In this document: positions 1 to 5,561 of the stretch, piece after piece
How the letters are laid out: each line of letters opens with the position of its first letter
Numbering within the stretch: the stretch's first letter is position 1
Assembly (NCBI GenBank): GCA_027038805.1
Contig: JALWGO010000010.1
Coordinates: 1 to 5,747 of the forward strand
Length of the DNA: 5,747 nt
From: Thermoprotei archaeon
GTDB lineage: Archaea; Thermoproteota; Thermoprotei_A; Sulfolobales; WANQ01
Reading direction: 5' to 3'
The notes under the pieces: model-generated
Told to the model about the DNA's origin: nothing
Seen by the model: only the letters and a program-made list of their open reading frames with translations
The model's database searches: none
Translations under genes and position numbers: made by a program

Positions 1-125
1 GGATAGCACATAATACTGTCTGGTGGATGCTGGTTTCCTACTACAACATATATCGTGTTGTCCTTGGTTTCAACTAGGTCGTGGTCTCTTGGATTCTCGC
101 CTTCGAGCCAGGGTGATCCGGGCAT
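1..125 (-). CDS. Partial gene, N-terminus only; likely paralogue of the adjacent predicted nucleotidyltransferase
   Basis: This is a 5'-complete reading frame cut off by the left edge: ATG at 125-123, then 40 further codons without a stop. The visible protein begins MPGSPWLEGENPRDHD and continues through residues 23-41 with DNTIYVVVGNQHPPDSIMC. The frame differs from that of the upstream gene (74-1018) and overlaps its 3' end by 52 nt. The ATG is the only usable start before the conserved region, because an in-frame TAA lies further upstream and no other ATG, GTG or TTG occurs. A GGGAG motif sits about 10 nt before it. The aromatic-hydrophobic stretch followed by Gly-x-x-His-Pro (G30, H33, P34) matches the N-terminus of the upstream gene (G30, H33, P34 there as well), so I infer a second member of the same family. 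The catalytic part is outside the window, so function is unproven. It is probably the last visible gene of the minus-strand operon. Confidence 0.66.
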   Translation of the reverse strand, partial: MPGSPWLEGENPRDHDLVETKDNTIYVVVGNQHPPDSIMCY

Positions 126-1018
126 AGCTTCAATACTCCCTCGTCTACATGGTATTCTAGTATTCCTTTAACCCATAATATTAGTCCACGTGGTAGTTCG
201 CTAAACCTCATACGGTAGCTTATGAGGACTCGTGGTTTCTCGTTACTGTTTTCTCCGATTACTTTAATCTTGTATTGGTAGGGCATTATGTATGATTGTA
301 TGGGTTCAACTATTTCTATAGTACCAGTCCACCATCCTAATCGCTTGATTCTACTTGTTTTCTCTGTTTGTTTAAGGCATGGTATTAGCCTTATACTATA
401 TGGTGTTTTATCGAATAATCCTTCGAGAACTCTTTTTCTCATGAGTTCTAGTCTTGTCCTAGGGTCTTGTATTTCTAGTTCTCGGTAAACCGGGGAGTTA
501 ATTGAAGAAACTATTCCATTAGCTCTAAGCTTCTTCAACGCTCTATAAGCTTTAATTGACTCTTCTCTACCCCGTACAATGATATCAATATCGCCTACCT
601 CTAGGCCTGGTAGAACCTTTTTTGCGAGCAAGCTACCGGTAACTCCTATGTATTCTAAGTCTATACCCCCGTATTCTGCTATTAGTTGTTTTAGCCTCCA
701 AGCCTTCTCCCCCAACGCTCCCAAATGTCTTGGATCGTTATTGAATGGGTTGAGACAATATTCTACTAGGTTTAACGGTATTGCTGGAATACTCATATCA
801 AGGTTTTCATCGAATAATATGAACCCGTATTCTCTTGCAATCCTATAGCTTTCACTAAACTCTTTGATCTTAGTATTATCTAACCCGTATCTCGGGAAAG
901 CTATTACATGGTTTCTAGGATGGTAGCATCCTTTAACTATCCATAAATAGTCTCTAACCTTTACTAGTACTCCATCAACAATTATATCGCAGTTCATGAG
1001 TATGTAACCTGTACTCAT
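74..1018 (-). CDS. Predicted nucleotidyltransferase (Pol beta-type NTase fold), archaeal family
   Basis: A 314-residue soluble protein. Residues 127-145 read TGSLLAKKVLPGLEVGDID, which fits the nucleotidyltransferase signature hG[GS]-x(9-13)-Dh[DE]h: G128-S129, 13 residues, then D143-I-D145, the presumed metal-binding carboxylates. The third carboxylate is not certain (candidates E180, E182 or E191). Before it, residues 23-45 carry a Trp-Ile-Val-Lys-Gly-x-x-His-Pro segment followed by AFPRYG, a pattern I associate with an archaeal family of predicted nucleotidyltransferases; the substrate is unknown. The first ATG (1018-1016) lies 9 nt after the transporter's stop codon but has GGGT directly against it. 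A second in-frame ATG (997-995, residue 8) has AGGT nine nt upstream and may be the true start. The gene overlaps the next one by 52 nt, so co-transcription is likely. Family is fairly sure; the biological role is not. Confidence 0.8.
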   Translation of the reverse strand: MSTGYILMNCDIIVDGVLVKVRDYLWIVKGCYHPRNHVIAFPRYGLDNTKIKEFSESYRIAREYGFILFDENLDMSIPAIPLNLVEYCLNPFNNDPRHLGALGEKAWRLKQLIAEYGGIDLEYIGVTGSLLAKKVLPGLEVGDIDIIVRGREESIKAYRALKKLRANGIVSSINSPVYRELEIQDPRTRLELMRKRVLEGLFDKTPYSIRLIPCLKQTEKTSRIKRLGWWTGTIEIVEPIQSYIMPYQYKIKVIGENSNEKPRVLISYRMRFSELPRGLILWVKGILEYHVDEGVLKLCPDHPGSKARIQETTT

Positions 1019-1027
1019 ACCCTACTA

Positions 1028-1921
1028 TTATATTAGTCCTATGGCTCTAAGAGATACTATTATTGGCGGGGTTGTAAGTGTTAGTACGAGTGTTGCCGAA
1101 GCAGCATACTCGTAGTCCCATCTATGTATTCTTGCGAGAACAGTGTTTATGAGGCCTGGGGGCATTATTGCTTCTACCAGTAGCTGGTAGAATCCTTGAA
1201 CTGGTATTGGGAATACTAGAAGTAGGATATAGTGTATTAGTGGTGATATAGTGTAACGGTATATTGCTTGAAAGAAGATAAGCTTCCAATACCTTCTTAT
1301 CACGTGTGTTGTTAGGGGCATTGAAAAACCTACTATTATTATTGAGCCATAGGTTGTTAGACTAGAGACTATGCTTGACGTATTGGTTACTAAGATCTCT
1401 CCTATACTGGAATAGTAGTAGTGGGCTAGCATTCCCGCGAGGAAGCCGTATATTAATGGTATTTTGATAATGTTTTTCCAAATGCTCTTCTCAGCTCCGA
1501 GGAGTCCTCCAACGGCTATATTATATGATAATAGAACTAAGCTATAGAGTGATGCATAGGTTACGTCATTGTAGAGGAAGTATAGTATGGGGAATCCGAG
1601 GAATATTGCATTAGAGAATATAGAAGATGTTACAAGACTCTTCCTTACTCCCTCCTCAAGGTTTCGGAACATATACCATAGTATGCCTAGTGATGATAGA
1701 ACATAGGCTGATACTATAATAAATATATTTGCATCAGCTATATCAAGGCCCCGTCTATAAAATATGTTGAAAAATAGGAGGGGTAGGAGCCCATAGTATA
1801 GTATTTTGGTAAAGAATTCAATGAAATAATTGAGTATGCTAAAGTGTTTAACTGCAATATATTTCAATAGAATTCCCAAGCCCATTAATCCAAACAAAAC
1901 AGTAACAATCTCGATAATCAA
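1028..1921 (-). CDS. AEC (auxin efflux carrier) family membrane transporter
   Basis: A 297-residue, very hydrophobic protein with about ten likely membrane segments. These form two five-helix halves joined by a short polar stretch around residues 143-152. Family hallmarks are visible: LLPLLFFNIF at residues 45-54, SNAIFLGFPI at 103-112 (the first-half crossover region), GFSMPL at 198-203, and the C-terminal block from 250 (EAIMPPGLINTVLA) through WDYEYAASATLVLTL to the final membrane segment ending TTPPI-IVSL. AEC proteins are secondary transporters that usually export small organic acids or amino-acid derivatives; nothing here identifies the substrate. The start is TTG at 1921-1919, the only possible start after an in-frame TAA. 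It is supported by GGTG at 1933-1930 with an 8-nt spacer. It leads an apparent minus-strand operon, with only 9 nt separating it from the nucleotidyltransferase gene. Confidence 0.9.
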   Translation of the reverse strand: MIIEIVTVLFGLMGLGILLKYIAVKHFSILNYFIEFFTKILYYGLLPLLFFNIFYRRGLDIADANIFIIVSAYVLSSLGILWYMFRNLEEGVRKSLVTSSIFSNAIFLGFPILYFLYNDVTYASLYSLVLLSYNIAVGGLLGAEKSIWKNIIKIPLIYGFLAGMLAHYYYSSIGEILVTNTSSIVSSLTTYGSIIIVGFSMPLTTHVIRRYWKLIFFQAIYRYTISPLIHYILLLVFPIPVQGFYQLLVEAIMPPGLINTVLARIHRWDYEYAASATLVLTLTTPPIIVSLRAIGLI

Positions 1922-1985
1922 TAGCTCGCCACCGAATGCAGTATTAATTCCAGTTATGGTCTTGCTTTGAGAGGAGGTTTATGGG

Positions 1986-1992
1986 TTAATAA
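1986..1992 (-). promoter_or_regulatory. Possible TATA box for the AEC transporter operon
   Basis: On the minus strand this reads TTATTAA, preceded by CAC. It lies about 65 nt upstream of the TTG start, which would place transcription start near 1964 with a leader of roughly 40 nt that contains the GGTG ribosome binding site. This is a motif-only call; the divergent region is AT-rich, so other boxes are possible. Confidence 0.35.
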
Positions 1993-2011
1993 GTGATTCT
2001 CATGGGATTAG

Positions 2012-2025
2012 AGATAAGCTTATCT
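2012..2025. repeat. Perfect 14-bp palindrome in the divergent promoter region
   Basis: AGATAAGCTTATCT is identical to its own reverse complement over all 14 bp. It directly abuts the array of 14-bp-period repeats that ends at the ATPase start codon and lies between the two divergent transcription units. It could be an operator or part of a TATA/BRE region, since CTTATC resembles an archaeal TATA element. Position and symmetry are seen; function is inferred. Confidence 0.6.
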
Positions 2026-2064
2026 AGTATGATACTATCAGTATGATACTGAGAGTATGATACT
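2026..2064. repeat. Three exact 11-bp quasi-palindromic repeats at 14-bp period, abutting the ATPase start
   Basis: The unit AGTATGATACT occurs at 2026-2036, 2040-2050 and 2054-2064. Each is an inverted repeat (AGTAT/ATACT) around one G. The spacers are ATC, GAG and then the start codon ATG itself. A degenerate fourth unit (8 of 11 matches) falls in register at 2068-2078, inside the coding sequence. The array occupies the place of a ribosome binding site, and no Shine-Dalgarno motif is present. It could be a cluster of operator sites, an RNA structure controlling translation, or the product of slippage. Confidence 0.85.
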
Positions 2065-3282
2065 ATGAGTATTATTCGCCGCAAGAGGTTAGAAGAATTC
2101 CTTAAGAGTAAGGGTAGGAGGCTTCTCTATGGTAGGAGGAAGACAGGTAAAACATTCTATGCGAGACTAGTACTAGGAGACTATGACTACTTTATTGTTA
2201 GGAGAGGAGGCTTATTCTATAATCCGGTAGAGGACTTGGAACTTGATGCTAGAAGTTTTATCCGATTATGTAGGAGGTTAGATAAAGTTATTGTAGACGA
2301 ATTCCATAGAGCACCACCAGTATTCTTCGATATAGTTCAAACTGGAGAATGTAGTGGTGAACTAGTATTTATAACATCGACTCTTCACTACCATAAGAGG
2401 CTAATTGAAGGAGTAGATGCTCCACTCAAAGGCTTGTTCACTAGCTACAGAGTTGGACTGATATCCCCCATAGACTTATTGAGGCACGAGTGGACTGTTG
2501 AGCCGTGTAAAGAGTGGTTTGAAACCCTAGTATTTTATCAAGAACCCGTTCTCATAGACCGTAAAATAATGGATATAGTTATCGGCGGGAAAGATATAGC
2601 TCAAAGCCTAGTAGGTGAGGTATTAAGCGAAGAAGACCAGGTAGCCGTGGAGAGATTCAATGCAATCCTAGAAGCAGTTGCAGCCGGGAGAACAAGGCTA
2701 ACCGAGATAACAGGATATCTCTACAGTAGAGGCTTATTACCCAAACAAACGACCTCGATGATAACAAAGTATATGGATATAATGGTGAAAACCGGATTAC
2801 TTGAAAGAATACCAGTATGGGGTAAGAAGAGAAGACACGTATACAGACATGTATCTCCACTAACAAGCATACAATACTATCTACACACTAGGTACGAGCA
2901 CTTCGACATACAGCTTCCATGGGGGTTCCTAGAAAAAGCTATTTCACAATACCTCCCACTACTAGTAGAACAATTCGTTGAACGCTTACTAGCCGAGGCC
3001 TGGGGGCTTAAAACAGTAAAGATACTAGAGCCAGATGAAATAGATATCGGGCTAGTAGAGTACAAGAAGCTTAGAATAGTAGGAGAAGTAAAGTGGAAGA
3101 ACAAGATATCTAGGAGTGAAATAAAAAGAATAGAATCAAAACTATACAATTATCCGGAAGCCGAGAAAATACTCATAGTACCAGATGAAACAATAGTTCC
3201 GGAAACAGAGCTAAAAATACTAGATATAAGGAAAATGATAGAACTAGCAAGAAAGCAGAACCTAGCCCCCAAGCTCAAGTAA
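2065..3282 (+). CDS. Archaeal DEXX-box ATPase with DUF234/PD-(D/E)XK-like C-terminal domain
   Basis: A 405-residue soluble P-loop ATPase. Walker A is GRRKTGKT (residues 23-30) and Walker B is KVIVDEF (74-80, D78/E79). A sensor-1-like strand ends in FITSTL (102-107). Residues about 200-260 look like a winged helix (ITGYLYSRGLL, then KYMDIMVKTGLLERIPVWG). The C-terminal part carries EID (325-327) followed by GEVKWK (340-345). This matches the PD-(D/E)XK nuclease-like pattern (D327, E341, K343) seen in the DUF234 tails of archaeal ATPases. Members of this family are common in hyperthermophilic archaea and mostly of unknown function; some are suspected to be mobile or defence-linked. The ATG at 2065 has no ribosome binding site. 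It is preceded by the 14-bp-period repeat array, suggesting leaderless or otherwise unusual initiation. Its 3' end overlaps the convergent methyltransferase gene by 21 nt. Confidence 0.88.
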   Translation: MSIIRRKRLEEFLKSKGRRLLYGRRKTGKTFYARLVLGDYDYFIVRRGGLFYNPVEDLELDARSFIRLCRRLDKVIVDEFHRAPPVFFDIVQTGECSGELVFITSTLHYHKRLIEGVDAPLKGLFTSYRVGLISPIDLLRHEWTVEPCKEWFETLVFYQEPVLIDRKIMDIVIGGKDIAQSLVGEVLSEEDQVAVERFNAILEAVAAGRTRLTEITGYLYSRGLLPKQTTSMITKYMDIMVKTGLLERIPVWGKKRRHVYRHVSPLTSIQYYLHTRYEHFDIQLPWGFLEKAISQYLPLLVEQFVERLLAEAWGLKTVKILEPDEIDIGLVEYKKLRIVGEVKWKNKISRSEIKRIESKLYNYPEAEKILIVPDETIVPETELKILDIRKMIELARKQNLAPKLK

Positions 3283-4587
3283 TGCTAAGAAAAACCCAAT
3301 ACTCTTATGCAAATGCGGGTAAAGCCTACGCGCTTCTCTTAAACCCATACCCGGAACCCCTAGAGGTATTCTAGGCTCAACTAATCTAAGCATTGAGTAC
3401 TTTCCGAGAACACGGCTTACTACACCCTCGTTTTCCTCCAAGGTTATCGTACAAGTAGAATAAACTATTCTAGCACCGCGAGCACCGAGCTCAACAGCTT
3501 TCTCCAATAACCTCTCCTGCAGCTTAGTCATTCTAGCAATATCTACTGGTGTAATCCACAACCTAATCTCTGGTGAATGACCTATCCTACCAATACTCGT
3601 ACAGTCAGGGTCCAATACAATATACTTAGCCTTCTTATTGAACGGGGGCTTCAATACATCAGCTCCAACTGGTTCTACGCATTTAGTTGCCCCCAGCTTC
3701 TCTGAGAGATTACTCATTGTCTCTATTCTTCTCCTAGAAACATCTACTCCTACAATATAGGATTCGCAACCAGTTATACTAGCAATATGGAATGCTTTCC
3801 CACCAGGAGCACTACACAGGTCATAAACAACTTCACCAGGCCTTGGCTCTAATACATGGGCTACAAGAGCGGTTGCGCGATTCTGAAACACAAATAATCC
3901 ATTACGATACTCTCTTAAACGACTAAGCTTCTCCTTACCCTTTAGAACAAGCAGCATATCAGGTAATAACGGGTCCTCCTCAACCAATACACCATGTTCT
4001 TCAAGTACTTTTACAAGTCTCTCCCTACTAGTCTTCAACAAGTTAACTCTAATCCAAGTAGGCTGGGGGCCGTGGAGAGCCTTAACGAGTTCTTCAAGTT
4101 CTCTTTCATCCCGCACAAGCTTGTTCTCCAAAATATAATTTATAATCCATTTCGGAATAGAATACCTAATACTAAGCCTATCAACAAGTCTTTTCCTCAC
4201 GAGACTAGCATTATAGTCGAACTTTCCGGTCTCCTCCAAGCAATCCCTGCTAATACCAGTCTTGTTGAGAAATCTTTCAATCCTATTAAAACCTATTTTA
4301 CGGAAAACATATTCATAGACGAGAATCCTAATAAGCCATTTACGAAGACAATTATATCTCTCAACACTTAGCCCACAAGACTCGTAAACAATATAGTCAA
4401 GCAACAAGTAATTGCGCAGGACACTCAAACCCAAAGCATTAAGCATGGGCAAAGCCTTAGCGACAACACTATACCTCCTAGCAAGATAATCCATAACACC
4501 ACGAAAAGACTCACGACTACGCTCAATAAAACAGAAAACACTTGCCAAAAGCGGCTCAGCATCAAAACTATTAATCCTAAGCCTCAA
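3262..4587 (-). CDS. RsmB/NOP2/Sun-type RNA cytosine-C5 methyltransferase
   Basis: A 441-residue S-adenosylmethionine-dependent RNA methyltransferase that should make m5C in rRNA or tRNA. The helical N-terminal part (about 1-165) is compatible with a NusB-like RNA-binding domain. PTWIRVNLLK (176-185) is the usual entry to the catalytic core. Motif I is YDLCSAPGGK (255-264), motif II VGVDVS (279-284) and motif III GADVL (308-312). Motif IV is LDPDCTSIG (325-333) with C329. Motif VI is YSTCT (376-380) with the catalytic C379. Motif IV normally reads D-[AP]-P-C; here Asp replaces the Pro before Cys. The TTG start at 4587-4585 follows an in-frame TGA by only a few codons. It has GGTGAT at 4601-4596 with an 8-nt spacer. 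The 3' end overlaps the ATPase gene by 21 nt. The target RNA cannot be told from the sequence. Confidence 0.92.
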   Translation of the reverse strand: MRLRINSFDAEPLLASVFCFIERSRESFRGVMDYLARRYSVVAKALPMLNALGLSVLRNYLLLDYIVYESCGLSVERYNCLRKWLIRILVYEYVFRKIGFNRIERFLNKTGISRDCLEETGKFDYNASLVRKRLVDRLSIRYSIPKWIINYILENKLVRDERELEELVKALHGPQPTWIRVNLLKTSRERLVKVLEEHGVLVEEDPLLPDMLLVLKGKEKLSRLREYRNGLFVFQNRATALVAHVLEPRPGEVVYDLCSAPGGKAFHIASITGCESYIVGVDVSRRRIETMSNLSEKLGATKCVEPVGADVLKPPFNKKAKYIVLDPDCTSIGRIGHSPEIRLWITPVDIARMTKLQERLLEKAVELGARGARIVYSTCTITLEENEGVVSRVLGKYSMLRLVEPRIPLGVPGMGLREARRLYPHLHKSIGFFLALLELGG

Positions 4588-4878
4588 GACAATCCATCAC
4601 CGCAGAAGATTATTAGTCAACATTGAGTCCAACACGCTCTTCGTCTTGAGGGTGATAGTCTATTATCTTTTAATGCCGCTCTCTGAGTTTATTACAGTTA
4701 CCTCAGAGCTGAAATCATCAAGGAATTCATATAAGCGGTTTCAACTTTTAAGCTTTATTAAATAAGTAATCTCAGTCATAAATCAACCAAATTGTCTTAC
4801 TACCTATTGTCGATAAGATTTAAGCTCAATACATATATACTGATATAGGAAGATGGGAGCCAATAAGAGTGGGAAAAT
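4588..4878. other. 291-nt divergent intergenic region between methyltransferase and toxin genes
   Basis: No convincing gene is seen. For the minus-strand methyltransferase, TTAAAAG at about 4674-4668 could be a TATA box, giving a leader of roughly 55 nt. For the toxin, GATTTAAG (4817-4824) and CATATATAC (4832-4840) are TATA-like. A 7-bp inverted repeat, CTCTGAG (4681-4687) with CTCAGAG (4702-4708), could form a hairpin with a 14-nt loop. A 30-codon frame starts at ATG 4673 (stop ends at 4765); it begins MPLSEFITVTSELK and faintly recalls the N-terminus of ribbon-helix-helix antitoxins, but it is too short to call. Confidence 0.5.
4817..4840 (+). promoter_or_regulatory. TATA-like elements upstream of the RelE-type toxin gene
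   Basis: Two candidates lie 40-60 nt before the toxin's TTG: GATTTAAG at 4817-4824 and CATATATAC at 4832-4840. With the usual archaeal spacing they would start transcripts near 4846 or 4862, giving leaders of about 33 or 17 nt. Evidence is motif and spacing only. Confidence 0.33.
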
Positions 4879-5178
4879 TTGTCATGGACTCTGATAATTA
4901 CTGAGAGTTTTGAAAGGTATCTTAGAAGAATAGAGAAGAGAGTTGCTACTAGAATTATTAGGAAAATAAATATTCTAAAGGAAGATCCCTTTAAGGGTAA
5001 ATTGTTAAGAGGACTTATAATAAGAATAGAAGATAACGTGTTTAGGGTTTATAGTCTGCGTGTAGGAGATTATAGGGTTATTTATACTGTGAATCCATTA
5101 GAGAAGAAAGTATATCTATTACTTGTAGGTCATAGAGACTGGATTTACAAGGAAGCTGAGAGACTCCTTAGGGGTTAG
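4879..5178 (+). CDS. RelE/ParE-family toxin (type II toxin-antitoxin, probable mRNA endoribonuclease)
   Basis: A 99-residue protein, the usual length for this family. It follows the RelE plan: beta strand WTLIITESF (3-11), helices with LRRIEKRVATRIIRKI, a DPF-GKLLRG loop (36-45), then FRVYSLRVGDYRVIYTVN (55-72) and a last strand with LLLVGHRDWIY (80-90). R56, R61, R66, H85, R86 and Y90 are candidate catalytic or RNA-contact residues by analogy with RelE proteins, which cleave mRNA in the ribosomal A site. The TTG start gives the typical N-terminus (Met-x-Trp) and is preceded by an in-frame TAA 15 nt upstream. Its ribosome binding site is weak (GAGTGGG near 4867-4873). No intact antitoxin gene lies directly upstream, which is the usual place. 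The 3' end overlaps a small convergent gene by 11 nt. Confidence 0.88.
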   Translation: MSWTLIITESFERYLRRIEKRVATRIIRKINILKEDPFKGKLLRGLIIRIEDNVFRVYSLRVGDYRVIYTVNPLEKKVYLLLVGHRDWIYKEAERLLRG

Positions 5179-5332
5179 GCTTAGCTACCTTCTTAACACT
5201 ATACTCCTCTAAGAGTTCCTCAAAACTCTTAACTCGGCCTTCAACAATATCTTTAACTGCTTTATTAAGCTCTTTAACGAATTCCTCATTATACTTCTTG
5301 GAAGCTTTAACCTCAATACTTATCCTAGACAA
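5168..5332 (-). CDS. Small charged protein, candidate antitoxin of the convergent RelE-type toxin
   Basis: A 54-residue reading frame with TTG start at 5332-5330 and TAA at 5170-5168. The start is backed by GGTG at 5344-5341 with an 8-nt spacer, the same signal as at the transporter gene. An in-frame TAG lies 14 codons upstream with no other start between. The protein opens with MSRISIEVKA, a possible beta strand, followed by a long, highly charged helix (about 13-32) and then EGRVKSFEELLEEY (31-44) with a short basic tail. The I/V-EGRVKSFEELL pattern recalls helical parts of small archaeal RelB- or CopG-like antitoxins. That is recollection of family style, not a search result. It is convergent with the toxin gene and overlaps it by 11 nt, rather than preceding it. 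That it is expressed is likely; that it neutralises this toxin is inferred. Confidence 0.62.
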   Translation of the reverse strand: MSRISIEVKASKKYNEEFVKELNKAVKDIVEGRVKSFEELLEEYSVKKVAKPNP

Positions 5333-5386
5333 GACGTAAACACCAACTGTCTGGGTATTCTTACTTAGCTATACGTGTTACTACAA

Positions 5387-5393
5387 GTATAAC
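5387..5393 (-). promoter_or_regulatory. Possible TATA box for the small candidate antitoxin gene
   Basis: On the minus strand this reads GTTATAC, about 55 nt upstream of the TTG start, predicting a transcript start near 5364 and a leader of about 30 nt. A second option is TTTTATA on the minus strand at 5415-5409, inside the loop of the neighbouring inverted repeat. Confidence 0.3.
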
Positions 5394-5400
5394 TCTTACA

Positions 5401-5425
5401 CACCATAGTATAAAACGCTATGGTG
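5401..5425. repeat. 8-bp perfect inverted repeat enclosing a TATA-like box
   Basis: CACCATAG (5401-5408) and CTATGGTG (5418-5425) are perfect complements separated by 9 nt that include TATAAAA (5409-5415). It could be an operator across a promoter of the candidate antitoxin gene, or a transcript hairpin. No T-run follows on either strand, so it is not a standard terminator. The rest of the 5333-5561 gap shows no convincing gene. Confidence 0.6.
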
Positions 5426-5561
5426 CTGCTGCCATGGTATTCGAAGATAAAATAATTCTTTGTATTCTTCTTCACCAGCATAGCGATGTTATAACGAGTT
5501 TATTCTCCAAGTTTTATACTCGTACATACTTTTCGATACCTTATTTAGGTATTCCAGGCCG

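Noticed and set aside
3994..4371. 125-codon plus-strand frame
   Set aside because: Lies wholly antisense within the RNA methyltransferase gene, whose motifs are intact; a shadow frame.
4695..4735. Possible C/D box guide RNA on the minus strand (TTGATGA followed by CTGA)
   Set aside because: Only 8 nt lie between the boxes, the first base of the C box is wrong, and no C' or second D box was found.
4853..4894. 13-codon frame (ATG to TGA) overlapping the toxin's TTG start, possible leader peptide
   Set aside because: Very short, no clear ribosome binding site, and an overlap of this size is expected by chance.
5365..5481. 38-codon minus-strand frame (MLVKKNTKNYFIFEYH...) about 30 nt after an AGTATAAAAC box at 5520-5511
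   Set aside because: No recognisable family, no ribosome binding site, and it would overlap the promoter area of the small candidate antitoxin gene. Kept only as a possible cryptic frame.
5407..5520. 10-bp inverted repeat AGTATAAAAC (5407-5416) and GTTTTATACT (5511-5520)
   Set aside because: The arms are 94 nt apart and AT-rich, and they do not extend. They are probably two independent TATA-like sequences.
5536..5552. ATACCT/AGGTAT hairpin as terminator of the aIF2B-like gene
   Set aside because: Only a 6-bp stem, and no T-rich run follows on the minus strand. Archaeal termination usually relies on T-runs, so the call is unsupported.
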